Source of the DNA: Treponema sp.
GTDB taxonomy: Bacteria; Spirochaetota; Spirochaetia; Treponematales; Treponemataceae
NCBI GenBank assembly: GCA_017614655.1
Contig: JAGABO010000228.1
Location: forward strand, 1 to 19,258
Direction of reading: 5' to 3'
Length of the DNA: 19,258 bases
Positions 7,981-15,326 of the stretch are shown one piece after another. Each line of letters opens with the position of its first letter. Within the stretch, counting starts at the first letter, position 1. Under the pieces are notes generated by a model. That model saw nothing but the letters and a program-made list of their open reading frames with translations. It was not told the origin of the DNA and ran no database searches. The translations under genes and the position numbers were made by a program.

Positions 7981-8955
7981 CTACAGCCCGTCAAAAAGTT
8001 CAGGCTGCATTTTTAAGTCCGTTCTCTGCCTTTCGACAGCATTCAGGAAATCAGCATAATCATTTATGACCAGCGCCCCATCCCGCACGTATGCAGAAGG
8101 AACTCTTTCCCGCCTGGAAGCAGATTCTTCCATTAAAACGGACTTTCTTTCTATTTTCAATGCCTCTTCACAGAAGCAACTAGAATGAAACAACAAATCA
8201 CGGTTAAAATCAAGGGCAAAATCAGCCGTAATTAAAGCACCGCCGGAACACGGGGACTGAACCACAAGAACAGCCTCGCTTAAACCGGCAATAATTCTGT
8301 TCCTCTGCACAAAACGGAAAGCCTGAACAAAAGTCCCGGGAGGACACTCACTCAGAAGAAGTCCGTCTGTTTTTAATATTGCAGAAGCCAGAGCCCTGTT
8401 TACCGACGGAACTACCGTGTCTATTCCGCATGGAAGTACGGCACAGGCAGCACCACTGAAGCCTTCTCCTGCACAGGACAGGCTTCCTTTATGTGCATAG
8501 GAATCAATTCCCTTTGCAAGCCCGCTTACCACAGTATAACCGTCCATAGCAGCATCTCTTGCAAATGCAGCAGCTGCACGCGCACACTCGGGACAGGCAT
8601 TTCTTGTTCCCACGACAGAAACACAGGGCTTAGAAAGTACCCCGATATTTCCCCGGTAATAAAGCACATAGGGAACATCTGCAATTTCCCGAAGAAGAGG
8701 AGGAAAAGATTCATCATCAAAACGGACAGAACCTATTCCTTTTGCCTCAATCACCTTAAAAGCCGGCATACAGGCGTAAACGGCATTTTTCATGGAAAAA
8801 CCGCGTACCCTTAATCCGCGCCCTATGATTTCTTCTATGCCACTTGTAGACAATACAGCGAGAGCGCTCAAACTGTCAAGGTTTTTGGACAAAAGAAGTT
8901 TCTCACGGGCAGAAAGAAACCCCAGAGAGGATAATACTACATCTATTTCGTTCAC
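7981..8955 (-). CDS. dprA: DprA/Smf family DNA-processing protein
   Basis: DprA loads RecA on incoming single-stranded DNA in competent bacteria. It is also widespread in species not known to be transformable. The 324-residue protein has a divergent N-terminal region (1-75) and then the Rossmann-like core: VVGTRN (114-119), SGLAKGID (144-151), LPCGIDTVVPSVN, RNRIIAGLS (219-227) and SGGALITADFA (237-247). The usual FAVPG strand after the last motif reads LLFHSS here, and the family's C-terminal winged helix is not evident, so the protein is somewhat divergent. The start is GTG with almost no ribosome-binding site, 9 nt after the lipoprotein stop, which suggests translational coupling. The gene sits directly before topA, as in many Firmicutes. 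Confidence 0.92.
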   Translation of the reverse strand: MNEIDVVLSSLGFLSAREKLLLSKNLDSLSALAVLSTSGIEEIIGRGLRVRGFSMKNAVYACMPAFKVIEAKGIGSVRFDDESFPPLLREIADVPYVLYYRGNIGVLSKPCVSVVGTRNACPECARAAAAFARDAAMDGYTVVSGLAKGIDSYAHKGSLSCAGEGFSGAACAVLPCGIDTVVPSVNRALASAILKTDGLLLSECPPGTFVQAFRFVQRNRIIAGLSEAVLVVQSPCSGGALITADFALDFNRDLLFHSSCFCEEALKIERKSVLMEESASRRERVPSAYVRDGALVINDYADFLNAVERQRTDLKMQPELFDGL

Positions 8956-8964
8956 CTAAAGAAG

Positions 8965-9702
8965 TTACTTACTCTGAGGCTGCAGGTCAAGGATAAATTT
9001 TTTATTAGCCGTTGCTTCGTTCACTTTTTCCGGGTTCGGATTGATTTCTATTATTTTGTCATACAGCTGAATTGCCTTTTCAAATTCCATACATGAATAG
9101 TATGCTCCGGCAAGTACGAACATTGCATTTGTATCACGTTTCTGGGTTTCCAGGAATTTTTCAAGATAAGGTATGGCTTTTTCATATTCTTTAAGCTGGA
9201 AAACATACAGAACACCGATTCCATACATCGCCCTGTAATATTTAGGATCAATACTAAGCGCCCTCAGGTAAGCTTCTTCGCTAAGACGCATATAGTTAAG
9301 CTTTTTCTGAATCTGTTCCATATCGGCATTTCCCTGGGCATCGTAGTCCAGACAGGTATTAGCCATGTAACCGGCACAGATTCCTATGTAGTAATAAAGG
9401 TTTGCATTGTTCGGATAAGTAACTACAGCCTTCTGGAAGCATTCCAGTGCTTTTCCGTACATTGCTTCATCCAGATAGCGGGTTCCAAGAATCTTATACC
9501 ATATTCCGATCTGAGCATCAGTTAAGGCAAGATCCATTGCCCTTCTGTCGAATTTACTGATTGCTTCGGTAAGTTCCTCTTTAGTAGTAGGATTAGAAAC
9601 ACCTTCTTCCATCTTCTGCATGCGCTTTATTGAATTGTAGCTTGCGCCGCACGAAGTAAAAATCATCAGAATAAAAAATAAAGAAACCGCTTTTACCTTC
9701 AT
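8965..9702 (-). CDS. TPR-repeat lipoprotein of unknown function
   Basis: A 245-residue protein starting with a basic-hydrophobic signal peptide (KVKAVSLFFILMIF) and a spirochete-type lipobox ending TSC at Cys18, so it is predicted to be a lipid-anchored envelope protein. The rest is helical with about four tetratricopeptide repeats. The clearest are at about 66-98 (GKALECFQKAVVTYPNN), 140-172 (AYLRALSIDPKYYRAMYGIG), 173-205 and 207-238 (EKAIQLYDKIIEINPN). TPRs usually serve protein-protein contacts. The gene lies 4 nt after xer and 9 nt before dprA, inside the division/DNA operon, although it has no obvious part in DNA handling. A role in assembling envelope or division complexes is possible but is inference. 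GGAG precedes the ATG. Confidence 0.85.
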   Translation of the reverse strand: MKVKAVSLFFILMIFTSCGASYNSIKRMQKMEEGVSNPTTKEELTEAISKFDRRAMDLALTDAQIGIWYKILGTRYLDEAMYGKALECFQKAVVTYPNNANLYYYIGICAGYMANTCLDYDAQGNADMEQIQKKLNYMRLSEEAYLRALSIDPKYYRAMYGIGVLYVFQLKEYEKAIPYLEKFLETQKRDTNAMFVLAGAYYSCMEFEKAIQLYDKIIEINPNPEKVNEATANKKFILDLQPQSK

Positions 9703-9706
9703 AAAA

Positions 9707-10606
9707 TCATTTCTCCGTAATATGACCCGGAAAAAACTCCGAGTGATAATTTTTCAGGGCCGAATCATCCACGTGAGTATAAATCTGCGTGGTAGACAGA
9801 TCCGTATGCCCAAGAAGTTCCTGAACCGACCTTAAATCAGCACCGCCCTGCAGCAGGTGTGTAGCAAATGAATGGCGGAGAGTATGAACCTTTGCCTTTA
9901 CCCCGCTCATTGATTCAAATTTCTGAAAATTCTTCCAGACTCCCTTGCGGCTTATTTTTTCACCGCGATAGTTTACAAAAAGATAAGGACAGCCTTCGGT
10001 CGAAAGAAGATCCTTCCTTACGGAAAGCCATTCTTCAAGCCTTTTTTTTGCCTCGTCTCCAAACGGAACAAGCCTCTCCTTACTTCCCTTTCCGGTCACG
10101 GCAATCATCTGAACATCAAAATGCACATTCGCCAGCAGAAGCGAGCACACTTCACTGATTCTTAAACCGGCACTGTAAACAAGTTCAAAAAGAGCCCTGT
10201 CACGTTTTCCTATTACAGTATCCGTGTCTATCGAAAAAAGAAGCGAATTAACTTCCTCCACAGTAAGCACAGACGGAATACGACGCCTTACTTCCGGACG
10301 GTCGAGTTCCATCATAAAATTCGTTTTCCAGATTCCCTTCCTGCATAAAAAAGCACCAAAAGCCCTTAGTGCCGACATATCTTTAGCCACGGTTACACAA
10401 CTTTTATTATCTACGCGCCTTTTTGCAGAAAAATAAAGGGCCTCCTGAGTTCCCGCATTTTCGAGCGGAATATTTTTTTCGGAAAGCCACTTAAGGAACT
10501 CTTTTACGCTGAACACGTAGGTTTCTGCGGAGAGCTGTGACTTTCTTTCTGCAAGCAGAAGATCTGAATAAAACTCTTCTGCTATGGAATCATCTCTAGT
10601 CGACAT
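9707..10606 (-). CDS. Tyrosine recombinase of the XerC/XerD family (overlaps ftsZ)
   Basis: The second Xer-type recombinase, 299 residues, with the N-terminal core-binding domain at about 8-100 and the catalytic domain at 110-290. The catalytic set is complete: Arg149 (GLRISEV), Lys173 (GKGSKER), His241 and Arg244 (HTLRHS), His267 (LGHTD) and the nucleophile Tyr276 (TTQIYTHV). With the first xer gene it could form the heterotetramer that acts at dif. Its ATG lies inside the last codons of ftsZ (11-nt overlap) with no real ribosome-binding site, so translation probably depends on ribosomes ending ftsZ. The motif STTQIYTHV occurs in XerD of E. coli, but I would not assign C or D from it. Confidence 0.93.
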   Translation of the reverse strand: MSTRDDSIAEEFYSDLLLAERKSQLSAETYVFSVKEFLKWLSEKNIPLENAGTQEALYFSAKRRVDNKSCVTVAKDMSALRAFGAFLCRKGIWKTNFMMELDRPEVRRRIPSVLTVEEVNSLLFSIDTDTVIGKRDRALFELVYSAGLRISEVCSLLLANVHFDVQMIAVTGKGSKERLVPFGDEAKKRLEEWLSVRKDLLSTEGCPYLFVNYRGEKISRKGVWKNFQKFESMSGVKAKVHTLRHSFATHLLQGGADLRSVQELLGHTDLSTTQIYTHVDDSALKNYHSEFFPGHITEK

Positions 10607-11948
10607 CCAGCTGGGAAAGATTTATCTGACTGCTGAGCTGCTGTCTCCAGCGTGCCGGCACAGTCTTATCCTTCGGGTCAATTTTGTATCCTTCAGGAAT
10701 TCTGTCGATTGATGAAACCTCTTTTTTCATAACAGGTTCATCTTTTTCTTCTTCCGGTTCTTCTTCTTCGTTTCCGAAAAGTGACATAGTATCTATGTTG
10801 ATTGCACTTACCTTATTTACTGAAGACGGAGAAGGAACTTCATCCTGAACAGGTTTCTCCGGCATTCTTCCACCGGAAAGTATGCTTTCAAATTCATCCC
10901 TGTCTACAAGAGTCCTGTCTGCTGCAGCAACGGAAGACTGAGCTTCGAGATTTGTTCCGTCTTCAAACCCCTTGTTGAATCCGGCCGCAATGAGCGTAAC
11001 GCTTATCTTTTCTCCCATATCGGGTTCTTTAAGGCAGGAATAGAAAACTTCAACTTCTTTATCTGCACTTGCCCTGATACAGTTTATGATTTCATCAACT
11101 TCGCCCATTGTAAGCTGACCGTTGCTTGTAATATTTACCAGCAGTTTTGTTGCACCGTCTATCTGACAGTCTGCAAGCATCGGATTTGAAATTGCAGCCT
11201 GAGCCGCATCAACGACACGGTTTTCTCCCTCTGCAGTTCCCATTCCAAGTATTGTTTCGCCCTGATCTTTAAGAACGCTTGTAATATCTGCAAAGTCAAG
11301 GTTAGGACGTCCTTCTTTTGTAATAAGCTGAGTAATTCCCTGAATACCGGAACACAGAACTTCGTCCGCCATTATAAAAGACTGGTCATAAGTAAGATTT
11401 TTTCCTTCCGTCTTAATAAGCTGCTGGTTAGGAATTACTATGATTGAATCAACGCTGGCCCTGAGTTTTTCGATTCCTTCAAGAGCACGCCTCATGCGCA
11501 CCCTTCCTTCAAATTCAAAAGGAGTTGTAACTACTGCAACAGTAAGGATGCCGGCTTCCTTTGCAACCTGAGCTGCTATAGGAGCAGAACCTGTTCCCGT
11601 ACCGCCGCCCATTCCGGCTGTAATGACAACCATGTTCGCACCCTGAACTGCTTCACGGATTCTTTCTATATCCTCTATTGCAGCTTTTTCTCCTATATCC
11701 GGGTTTCCTCCGGCACCGCGCCCGCCGGTAAGCTTCTGTCCGATTGCAATTTTGTTGGGAGCCGGATGATTGTGAAGAGCCTGCTGGTCTGTATTAAGAA
11801 CATAAAATTCCACATCGGTGGCATTTATTTCGATAAGTCTTTTTACGGCACTTGAACCGCCGCCGCCGCAGCCTAAAATTTTTATAACAGTTGGATTTGC
11901 CTTAAACTGGTCATCATCGTTTGAAACTACAGAAAGTCCGTCTAACAT
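10596..11948 (-). CDS. ftsZ: Cell division GTPase FtsZ
   Basis: Tubulin-like GTPase that forms the Z ring at midcell. From the ATG at 11948 it has 450 residues. The GTP-binding loop GGGTGTGSAP is at about 114-123 and the synergy (T7) loop NLDFAD at 216-221, so polymerisation and hydrolysis residues are intact. The globular part ends near 330. A long acidic linker follows (GNEEEEPEEEKDEP region), and then a C-terminal peptide with VPARWRQQ, which matches the general shape of the FtsA/ZipA-binding peptide but not the common DIPAFLR form. A further 14 or so polar residues follow it. A TTG at 11963 is an alternative start, but it lies within the ribosome-binding site (GGTGGAGG, 4 nt before the ATG), so I reject it. 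The gene starts 33 nt after ftsA. Confidence 0.98.
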   Translation of the reverse strand: MLDGLSVVSNDDDQFKANPTVIKILGCGGGGSSAVKRLIEINATDVEFYVLNTDQQALHNHPAPNKIAIGQKLTGGRGAGGNPDIGEKAAIEDIERIREAVQGANMVVITAGMGGGTGTGSAPIAAQVAKEAGILTVAVVTTPFEFEGRVRMRRALEGIEKLRASVDSIIVIPNQQLIKTEGKNLTYDQSFIMADEVLCSGIQGITQLITKEGRPNLDFADITSVLKDQGETILGMGTAEGENRVVDAAQAAISNPMLADCQIDGATKLLVNITSNGQLTMGEVDEIINCIRASADKEVEVFYSCLKEPDMGEKISVTLIAAGFNKGFEDGTNLEAQSSVAAADRTLVDRDEFESILSGGRMPEKPVQDEVPSPSSVNKVSAINIDTMSLFGNEEEEPEEEKDEPVMKKEVSSIDRIPEGYKIDPKDKTVPARWRQQLSSQINLSQLDVD

Positions 11949-11981
11949 ATTTCCTCCACCCAAATATATTAAATCACATTT

Positions 11982-13232
11982 CTAAAATAAATTCTTTATT
12001 CCTGAGCCGATTTTTCCAAAAATACTCTTTTTTTCTTTATCTTCACCCGGTTTTCTGCCCTTTTTGGGCTCTTTTGCAGTCTTATTGCGTAAAACAATTC
12101 CCATTGCAGTTGCAAAATCAGGATCCCTGTAAGAAAGATTCTTTGCAAAACCGTAGTCACCTGCACAGCCTACACGGACAGAATTTGTATGCCAGAGTTT
12201 CTGAGTAAGGTCAATAATTCCGTTCATAAGGGCACCGCCGCCCGTAAGTATAACACCGCCTCCAAGTGTATGCAGACCGGAATTCCTTACAACTTCCTTT
12301 ATTACTTCCTTCATGATTTCTGTCATGCGGCTTTCGATAATCTGAGCAATTTCGAATTTTGTAGTAAGTTCAGGACCTTTACCGCCCACACCGGGAACAA
12401 CAACTTCTTCTTCAAGACCTTCCAGTTCCGTAAAACAGCATCCGCTTTCTACCTTAATTTTTTCTGCCTGCTGGAACGGTATATTCTTGATGATTGCGAT
12501 GTCGTTTGTAACAAGATTCTGTCCGAGTGGAACCGAAGCCGTAAATACGGGAGAGCCTTTATTAAGTACCATTACATCTGTTGTTCCGGCTCCAAGATCA
12601 ATCAGGACACAGCCGAGTTCCATTTCGTCTGAATTTAAAACACAGTTTGCAACGGCAAGAGTCTTAAGTGTTATTCCGCCGTTAAAATATCCGCTTCGTA
12701 AAATACATTCTTCTACAGTAGCAATTGCATCCTGAGAAGCAGAAACAAGATGAACGGAAACTTCGAGTCTGTTGCCTATGTTACCGATCGGATTTCTGTA
12801 GGAGATTCCGTCTATTACGTATTCCTGAGGAATTATATGTATGATTTTTCTGTCGATTGCAACGTTGATTGCTCTTGCGGCTTTAATTGCCCGCTGCTTT
12901 GTACTTTCGGTAATTTCGAGTCTGCGGTTCCTTTCGGAAGTGTCTACTCCGCACATTCCGCGTTCATTACGGCTTTCTACACGGTCGCCGCCTATTGCAG
13001 TAAAAACTTCGGAAACTTCTTCTCCGGCTTCGTATTCAGCTTCGGTTACAGCTTCCCTGACAACACGGCTTACGTCATCAATATTAACGATTCCACCCTG
13101 ACGGAACGCTTCAGGAGGCGAAGGTCTTTTTGAAATTCCTATAACCTCAGGCTTCTGATCAGCATCTACTTTAGCTATGACAACCCTTATAAAGTTTGTG
13201 CCTATATCCAGGCCAGCAACTACACGGCTCAT
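11982..13232 (-). CDS. ftsA: Cell division protein FtsA
   Basis: Actin-like ATPase that tethers FtsZ filaments to the membrane and signals to the septal synthase. From the ATG at 13232 it has 416 residues. It carries the ATPase motifs GLDIGTNFIRVV (phosphate 1), IDLGAGTTDV (phosphate 2) and ILTGGGALMNG (adenosine). The 1C domain lies between the first two. A Lys-rich linker leads to a C-terminal amphipathic helix (KSIFGKIGSGIKNLF) that should insert in the inner leaflet. A GTG two codons upstream lies inside the ribosome-binding site GGTGGGG, so the ATG is preferred. The gene lies 21 nt after ftsQ and 33 nt before ftsZ, the usual ftsQ-ftsA-ftsZ order. Confidence 0.98.
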   Translation of the reverse strand: MSRVVAGLDIGTNFIRVVIAKVDADQKPEVIGISKRPSPPEAFRQGGIVNIDDVSRVVREAVTEAEYEAGEEVSEVFTAIGGDRVESRNERGMCGVDTSERNRRLEITESTKQRAIKAARAINVAIDRKIIHIIPQEYVIDGISYRNPIGNIGNRLEVSVHLVSASQDAIATVEECILRSGYFNGGITLKTLAVANCVLNSDEMELGCVLIDLGAGTTDVMVLNKGSPVFTASVPLGQNLVTNDIAIIKNIPFQQAEKIKVESGCCFTELEGLEEEVVVPGVGGKGPELTTKFEIAQIIESRMTEIMKEVIKEVVRNSGLHTLGGGVILTGGGALMNGIIDLTQKLWHTNSVRVGCAGDYGFAKNLSYRDPDFATAMGIVLRNKTAKEPKKGRKPGEDKEKKSIFGKIGSGIKNLF

Positions 13233-13253
13233 ACCCACCCCACCGCATTTTGT

Positions 13254-14123
13254 TCAAAGTCTTTCTTCCTGTACGCCAGGAAGAAAAGGCGTATTCTTTC
13301 TGTATGAAACCGAACCGTACCTTAAATCAAGTTCCGTGACGTCCGGTTCTATTGTGTTCACAACATCCAGAGCTACCATCATATACTTTAATGCGTCTTC
13401 ATTCAATGCCCGGTCTGTAATTACTTTAATTCTGTTCTTTACAGGATAAAGTACAAGTTCATAATTGCCGTAAGTTTTTGCTACAACACGGATTTCTGAT
13501 ATGGCAGAAAAATACTTCTGCGGAAGTTTTTCTATCTGGTAAAGCTGATTCATAAGAGGTCTGTATTTTTCCGGAAGCCTCATTCCTTCATGCAGGTTCT
13601 CTTCTTTAAATCCGGAGAGTACAGGAATAGAAGAATTCTTTGCAACATCCGAGAAAACCGGTGAAGAAAAAATAACGCCGTTTCTGTCTATCTGAACTCC
13701 CCTCATCTTTCCGTTTATAAGGAAAACAGCTTTTGCAACAGGAATACGTTCTACGATATGAATATCAATTGAATCCGGGAAATGTTTGTCGATTGTAACG
13801 CTTTCTACGGATGAAACTTCCGAAAGAACGGAAGATGCTCTCTCCGCATCAAAGCTGAGCCAGGTAAATTCTCCGTTTTCCATAAGTACGGAACGGAGTT
13901 CCATGGCAGTCTTTTCGTCAACACCGGAAAAATTAATATCCGGAAACGTAAGGCACGGAAGCACAAACTTATAAAGCAGCGCTTCTGCAAGCACAAAAAT
14001 TGCAAGAAGGACAACTACAATCTTAAGGACCGAAAGTGCCTTCTTACCCTCTGGCTTCTTTTCCTCTGCAACGAAAGGCTCAAATTCAAATTCATCGAAA
14101 TCAGCAAAAACCGGATCGCTCAT
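13254..14123 (-). CDS. ftsQ: FtsQ/DivIB cell division protein
   Basis: Bitopic divisome protein of 289 residues that links FtsL/FtsB-type proteins to the septal synthase. An acidic, Phe-rich cytoplasmic tail (1-28) is followed by one membrane helix at about 31-52. A POTRA domain of about 60-130 comes next (INFSGVDE start, IVERIPVAKA end), and then the beta domain to about 275. The layout is typical of FtsQ. Sequence similarity is modest, as usual for this family, so order of domains and position between ftsW and ftsA carry much of the call. GGAGAG lies 5 nt before the ATG, and the gap to ftsW is 12 nt. Confidence 0.92.
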   Translation of the reverse strand: MSDPVFADFDEFEFEPFVAEEKKPEGKKALSVLKIVVVLLAIFVLAEALLYKFVLPCLTFPDINFSGVDEKTAMELRSVLMENGEFTWLSFDAERASSVLSEVSSVESVTIDKHFPDSIDIHIVERIPVAKAVFLINGKMRGVQIDRNGVIFSSPVFSDVAKNSSIPVLSGFKEENLHEGMRLPEKYRPLMNQLYQIEKLPQKYFSAISEIRVVAKTYGNYELVLYPVKNRIKVITDRALNEDALKYMMVALDVVNTIEPDVTELDLRYGSVSYRKNTPFLPGVQEERL

Positions 14124-14135
14124 TCTGTCTCTCCA

Positions 14136-15326
14136 CTAACCAATTTGTATTTCAAATTCATCGGTATCAATATCTTCTTCATCATCATCGTCATACTCGG
14201 GAGCAGGACAATGGGATGCGTTCATAATGAAACCGCACATGCACAACGTAAACAGAAGGGATGTTCCTCCTGCCGAAAAAAACGGAAGCGTAATTCCTGT
14301 TGTAGGAAAAGCTCCGCAGACGACGCCGCAGTTAAAAAGCGACTGCCCGAAAATCATAAGCGTACAGCCGAATGCACCGTAAGAAGCAAAACGGTCAGGG
14401 CACTTAAGAGAGATGGAAAATCCCCTCCACGCAAAATAAATCAGAAGGGCAAAATATCCTGTTACACCGAGAAGACCCATTGCATTTGCCCAGCCTGCAA
14501 AAAGATAGTCGTTCTGAAGCTCCGGTACTTCTTTTGCTGTTTCCAGTCCGCTTCCGCTTCCGCTTCCCCAGACACCGCCTTCTATTATTGCCTCTGCAGA
14601 TTTTATGTACTGATGGGCAGAACCTGTAGAATTCTCTTCGGGCCAGAAGAAAGCTTCTATGCGTTCAAGACGGTAATCAACGGAAACAATCGCAAGTACC
14701 ATCAGAAGAAAAAGAACTATCATAACAGGAACAAGCCAGACTATTTTCCTGCAGCAGGCAAAAATCATGGCAAGTCCAACCATCATCAGAAAAAGCGCAG
14801 AAGAAAGATCGCGCTGAAGAATAATCAGTATTGCAAAAAACATAAGTCCGCCGAAAGGCTTGTAATGATCAAAACCTTCTGTCTTTTCGTAAAGCTTAAG
14901 CTTGTCAAAAAGATTTGCCATAAAAAGAATGACCATAAACTTTGCCATTTCCGACGGCTGGAAACTTCCAATACCCGGAACATTTATCCAGCGGGCAGCA
15001 CCTTTAAGTTTCATACCGATTCCGGGAGCATGAGTAAGAACGCACAGAAGCGCAGCCCCCAGAAAACCCGGAAGAAGAAGCTTCCTTATTTTTTTCATCG
15101 GAATAAACGTAAAGAAAAGCATTCCTGCAAAGCCTACTGCCGACCAGAGAAGCTGTCTGTTTACAAAGTAGTTGGGATCCTTTGAGAGCGCACGGGCACG
15201 AACCGGAGAACAGATATAAAGAGAGAAAATTCCAAGGCCCCAGAGAAGGATAACCGAGATTATAAACTGAAAATCCGTCTTTCTGTATTTTTCTACCGGA
15301 CGCTCTGCAAGGAAAGTATAGTTCAT
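14136..15326 (-). CDS. ftsW: FtsW, SEDS-family septal peptidoglycan glycosyltransferase
   Basis: Polytopic membrane protein of 396 residues, with about ten hydrophobic helices between residues 19 and 361. FtsW polymerises lipid II at the septum with its cognate penicillin-binding protein. Family motifs seen: KGAARWINVPGIGSFQPSE (about 108-125), and PTTGITLPFFSAGGTS near the end. The catalytic Asp of the large extracellular loop is kept in QNDYLFA (Asp273). Other strongly conserved sites differ: QRDLSS replaces the usual QPDLGT (171-176), and WANAMG replaces the usual IGEELG after the catalytic loop. The C-terminal cytoplasmic tail is highly acidic (DDDDEEDIDTDE). FtsW is favoured over RodA by its place between murF and ftsQ. 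The ATG overlaps the murF stop as ATGA. Confidence 0.93.
   Translation of the reverse strand: MNYTFLAERPVEKYRKTDFQFIISVILLWGLGIFSLYICSPVRARALSKDPNYFVNRQLLWSAVGFAGMLFFTFIPMKKIRKLLLPGFLGAALLCVLTHAPGIGMKLKGAARWINVPGIGSFQPSEMAKFMVILFMANLFDKLKLYEKTEGFDHYKPFGGLMFFAILIILQRDLSSALFLMMVGLAMIFACCRKIVWLVPVMIVLFLLMVLAIVSVDYRLERIEAFFWPEENSTGSAHQYIKSAEAIIEGGVWGSGSGSGLETAKEVPELQNDYLFAGWANAMGLLGVTGYFALLIYFAWRGFSISLKCPDRFASYGAFGCTLMIFGQSLFNCGVVCGAFPTTGITLPFFSAGGTSLLFTLCMCGFIMNASHCPAPEYDDDDEEDIDTDEFEIQIG

Noticed and set aside
14145..15185. 346-codon open frame on the plus strand across ftsW
   Set aside because: It lies fully antisense to a clear ftsW, has a Lys/Cys/His-rich composition typical of a shadow frame, and shows no domain.
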